Origin: Propionibacterium sp.
GTDB lineage: Bacteria; Actinomycetota; Actinomycetes; Propionibacteriales; Propionibacteriaceae
Reading direction: 5' to 3'
Assembly: GCA_022837595.1 (NCBI GenBank)
Contig: JALHFX010000090.1
Span: 1-8,293 of the forward strand
DNA: 8,293 nucleotides
Shown here: piece after piece, positions 6,091 to 8,293 of the stretch
How positions within the stretch are numbered: the first letter of the stretch is position 1
How the letters are laid out: every line of letters begins with the position of its first letter
The notes under the pieces: model-generated
Seen by the model: only the letters and a program-made list of their open reading frames with translations
Told to the model about the DNA's origin: nothing
The model's database searches: none
Position numbers and translations under genes: made by a program

Positions 6091-7976
6091 TGGTCCTCCA
6101 AGGCGTCATCATTTTCGTCATCGTCATCACTATCATCGACCTCTTCGATATCGAGCACCTCGAACTCGTCGAGATCAGCCTGGTCCGGGAGCGGTTCACC
6201 CTTCAGCTCCGCGATCCGTGCATCGAGGCCCAGCAGCTGACTCTCGTCATAGCTGCGAGCAGAGGTCAACCACTCGAGTGCGGCATCGGTCCGTCCGTGC
6301 GCCGCAAGCAGTTCGGCATACGCGAAACGCAGCCGCGCCTGGCCTTGGCGTCCGCCACGCCGCCCGCTGATGGCCTCTTTGAGTAGCCGTAACGCCTCGT
6401 CCCGCTGGCCCATGTCGTCGCGAGCCCCGGCCTCTACGAGGATCACCTCGACCTGCTGCGGCAGGCTGAGCTTACGACCGCGCGCTTCACGCAGTGTGCG
6501 CAGAGCAGCCTGAGGCTTACCGACGGCACGCTCACAATCGGCAATAATCGGCAGATAGTCGTCGTCACCGGTTAGCCGGTGCAGCGCACGATATTCGGTC
6601 AGCGCAGTGTCGTAACGCTCCGCCAGATATGCCGTCTCTGCGGCAGCCTCACGGACGACCGGCAGCCTGGATGCGAGGCGCCTGGCTACCATCGCATGAG
6701 CGAGTGCCTGTTCGGGGTTGAGCTCGACAAGCTCTGCTGCCGCCTGTAAGTGGCCGCCGACCTTCTCCGCCAGCTGCTTGGACAACGACCTCAGTTCGGC
6801 CCGCATGCTCGTGGGCAGACCGGATTGATCGTAGCCCTCGGGCAATTCTGGTTCGTTCTCCGCCGGCTCCAAACCGGGCGGTAACGGCCGCTCCTCTCTC
6901 TCAAGGCGATCGTCGCGACGATCGAAATCTCGCGAGTCACGTCTTTGCGGCTTTGCGCGATCCCGTTGACGATCCGACGTTCCACCGCGGGCGTCACGGC
7001 GCTGACGCCGATCATCAAAAGAGCGTGGACGATCATCATAAGAGCGTGGACGCGATTCTTCACGATCACCGAAAGGCCTACGATCCCGATTCTCGTAAGT
7101 TCGGCCCCGTCCTCCGGTCGAGCTCTGGCCACGGTCTGAGTAAGGTTTGCGTTCTCGATCCCCACGAGAGCGGTCACCAGCGGAGCTGTACGGCTCGCGA
7201 TCGCGTCCCTCGTAGCGGTCGTTGCGGGCGGGTCGACGCGAGTCGAAGCGTCGACCGCCTTCAGGACGGTAGCCGCGCTCACCCTGTTGCCGTCGAGACT
7301 GGTCGCCATCAGCGTCATTGCGGGCCGAGCCTCGGCCGGAATAACGCTCCCTCCCCTGATCGGCAGAGCGGCGATACCGATCATCGCGGGATCCGTCACC
7401 ACCAAACGATCGACCGGACCCCTGGTAGCCTCCGCGTCCGCTGTCTCCGCTACGCGAATATCCTCCACTACGAGAATCTTTGTCACGTGGACGCGTATCG
7501 GGCCTCGATTCTCTTCGGCCCTCGTCACTGCGCGAGTATCCGTCTTGGCGCGGCCGTTTTCCACGGGGATTGTCGCCGCTAGGGTGCGGACGCGACTGTC
7601 CGCCACGACGTTCGCCCCCTCCAGTCGCTCCGCGGCCGGAGAAGTCTTTACCGCGCGAATCGCCGCCCCGCGAGTAGCGGGCTGGTTTCGATCCGCGCGA
7701 ATCACCACTGCGAGGATGACTCTCGCGCGATTCCGCGTCCCGCGGATCCGGACGCCAACGACCGCTATCGCCGGAGCGATTGTTCTTCCACGAACCTGTT
7801 GCACGCGATCCGCTGCTCCGCGATCCGCCTCGTGCATCTCTCGAGCCGCTGCCTTTGCGGTAACCGCCTCGCGACCCGCCACCAGATGACGGACGCGAAC
7901 CGCTGCGTCCTGACGACTTGCGGTCGTCACGCGAATAGTCGCTGCCCTCGTCGGGTCGCTGATCTGAGGAGTTCAT
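6087..7976 (-). CDS. TPR-like protein with long Arg-rich disordered N-terminus and acidic tail
   Basis: The 629-residue protein has three parts. Residues 1 to ~357 are low complexity: Arg, Ser, Gly and Asp dominate (88 Arg in the first 360), with many RGG/SRGG/DSRG-like units. There are 14 Tyr, 6 Phe and 2 Trp, and no Ile, Leu, Val or Cys. Residues ~388-595 form helical TPR-like repeats, including MRAELRSLSKQLAEKVGGHL, NPEQALAHAMVARRLASRLP, VREAAAETAYLAERYDTALT and DCERAVGKPQAALRTLREAR. Residues 598-629 are acidic (19 Asp/Glu of 32). The helical part resembles the conserved actinobacterial TPR protein found before the HAD phosphatase and tlyA (Rv1691 in M. tuberculosis). Its function is unknown. 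The N-terminus resembles RNA-binding RGG regions, so an RNA- or ribosome-linked role is plausible but inferred. The ATG at 7976 has only a weak GGGCAG upstream. It is the first gene of the operon, directly after an rRNA operon. Confidence 0.9.
   Translation of the reverse strand: MNSSDQRPDEGSDYSRDDRKSSGRSGSRPSSGGGSRGGYRKGSGSRDARGGSRSSGSRATGSWKNNRSGDSGRWRPDPRDAESRESHPRSGDSRGSKPARYSRGGDSRGKDFSGRGATGGGERRGGQSRPHPSGDNPRGKRPRQDGYSRSDEGRRESRPDTRPRDKDSRSGGYSRSGDSGRGGYQGSGRSFGGDGSRDDRYRRSADQGRERYSGRGSARNDADGDQSRRQQGERGYRPEGGRRFDSRRPARNDRYEGRDREPYSSAGDRSRGDRERKPYSDRGQSSTGGRGRTYENRDRRPFGDREESRPRSYDDRPRSFDDRRQRRDARGGTSDRQRDRAKPQRRDSRDFDRRDDRLEREERPLPPGLEPAENEPELPEGYDQSGLPTSMRAELRSLSKQLAEKVGGHLQAAAELVELNPEQALAHAMVARRLASRLPVVREAAAETAYLAERYDTALTEYRALHRLTGDDDYLPIIADCERAVGKPQAALRTLREARGRKLSLPQQVEVILVEAGARDDMGQRDEALRLLKEAISGRRGGRQGQARLRFAYAELLAAHGRTDAALEWLTSARSYDESQLLGLDARIAELKGEPLPDQADLDEFEVLDIEEVDDSDDDDENDDALEDQ
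7011..7052 (-). repeat. Two-copy 21-bp tandem repeat inside the Arg-rich coding region
   Basis: Bases 7011-7031 and 7032-7052 match at 20 of 21 positions (ATCATCAAAAGAGCG versus ATCATCATAAGAGCG, then TGGACG). In protein they encode RPRSYDD followed by RPRSFDD, residues ~309-322. The repeat is in frame, so copy-number change would add or remove seven residues. It suggests that the disordered region has grown by local duplication. Confidence 0.8.
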
Positions 7977-8207
7977 GGATTCAATTCTGCCCGTCTGCTG
8001 GGTTATCTGGCCAGCCGGTGCGTTGCAGTTGGACAGCTTCGCATCCAGTTACCGGCCGATTCTCATTTCGCGCGAGCGAATCTGCGGACTCGGTTGGGTG
8101 ATTGTCTTCACGACCGCCGGTCGCACTTAAGTCGCAACCATTTCGGTACTTTACTGGAGAAATCCCGTATTGACTGGCTGAGACCGTATTAAAAGTGTGT
8201 ATATGGG
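7977..8207 (-). promoter_or_regulatory. Intergenic leader between the 5S terminator and the TPR-gene operon
   Basis: This 231-bp non-coding stretch should contain the promoter of the operon. I could not pick a convincing -35/-10 pair on the - strand. The only clear structure is an odd-length palindrome CGACCG-C-CGGTCG at 8111-8123, about 135 bp upstream of the start codon, which could be an operator. The palindrome is seen; any regulatory role is speculative. Transcription leaking past the rRNA terminator could also feed the operon. Confidence 0.3.
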
Positions 8208-8252
8208 TATTCCCCTGTCCCTCTTCCGTGTGGGAAGAAGAACAGGGGAATA
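8208..8252 (-). terminator. Hairpin terminator of the rRNA operon
   Basis: TATTCCCCTGT (8208-8218) pairs perfectly with ACAGGGGAATA (8242-8252). An inner stem TCTTCC (8222-8227) pairs with GGAAGA (8233-8238) around a 5-nt loop, with two mismatches between the stems. It begins only about 3 nt after the 5S rRNA 3' end. On the - strand it is followed, after about 13 nt, by only a short CTTTT tract (8189-8195 region), so the T-run is weak and displaced. Position and stem strength make it the rRNA operon terminator or 3' processing hairpin. Confidence 0.8.
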
Positions 8253-8255
8253 TGT

Positions 8256-8293
8256 GGTGTCCGGCAGTGACCTAGTCTCCCACAGGCTCCCGC
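8256..8293 (-). rRNA. rrf: 5S ribosomal RNA, 3' end (partial; 5' part outside window)
   Basis: Read on the - strand the window edge begins GCGGGAGCCTGTGGGAGACT and continues AGGTCACTGCCGGACACC. This is the conserved 3' end of actinobacterial 5S rRNA: the helix IV/V segment GUGGGAGANUAGGUC and the strand CUGCCGGACACC that closes helix I. Only about the last 38 nt are present. The exact 3' end is uncertain by a few bases because the 5' partner strand is outside the window. A 23S gene is expected further upstream. Confidence 0.88.

Noticed and set aside
7287..7889. 200-codon + strand open frame
   Set aside because: Antisense shadow of the biased Arg/Ser/Gly codons; no recognisable domain.
6791..7930. 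379-codon open frame on the - strand inside the Arg-rich region
   Set aside because: It is an out-of-frame shadow of the low-complexity coding sequence. The used frame connects without a break to the conserved TPR domain.
6087..7976. CRISPR array or structured repeat in the repetitive region
   Set aside because: Repeats are imperfect, in frame and without spacers; they follow from the coding of Arg/Gly/Ser-rich peptide.
8170..8200. TTGACT followed by AT-rich sequence on the + strand as a promoter
   Set aside because: No -10 hexamer at acceptable spacing, and it would transcribe into the rRNA operon antisense.

Overview
The window looks like chromosomal DNA of a high-GC Gram-positive bacterium (Actinomycetota, possibly Propionibacteriales). 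The evidence is the moderately high GC, the frequent GTG starts, an actinobacterial-type 5S rRNA end, and a gene order that matches the Mycobacterium tuberculosis block Rv1691-Rv1692-Rv1693-tlyA-ppnK-recN. The genus cannot be fixed from this stretch alone.

Layout, left to right. Positions 2-196 carry the last 64 codons of a mannonate dehydratase (uxuA-type) on the + strand. Everything else of note is on the - strand. A convergent intergenic region (197-373) holds a perfect 28-bp inverted repeat and a degenerate partial copy. Next is an aspartate carbamoyltransferase gene (pyrB, 374-1382) whose reading frame is broken just before the HPLPR active-site motif. Reading right to left from 7976, a tightly packed operon follows: a long Arg-rich/TPR protein, a HAD-IIA phosphatase, tlyA, nadK and recN. 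Its junctions are a 4-nt GTGA overlap (TPR protein to HAD), a TAATG overlap (nadK to recN), and two short gaps. Each gap contains a mini-ORF that ends in a GTGA overlap with the next gene. At the right edge, a strong hairpin terminator (8208-8252) follows the 3' end of a 5S rRNA gene (8256-8293), so an rRNA operon lies just upstream in the same direction.

How the genes relate. The operon combines housekeeping functions: rRNA 2'-O-methylation (TlyA), NADP synthesis (NadK), double-strand-break repair (RecN), and dephosphorylation of a small phosphorylated metabolite (HAD-IIA). The first gene encodes a TPR protein whose N-terminal ~357 residues contain no Ile, Leu or Val and about one quarter Arg, followed by TPR-like helices and an acidic tail. 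This is the most unusual protein here and a reasonable candidate for an RNA- or ribosome-associated factor. No CRISPR array, transposon, phage gene, tRNA or obvious defence system was seen. The items most worth a second look are the disordered-domain protein, the broken pyrB, the perfect palindrome and the bridging mini-ORFs.
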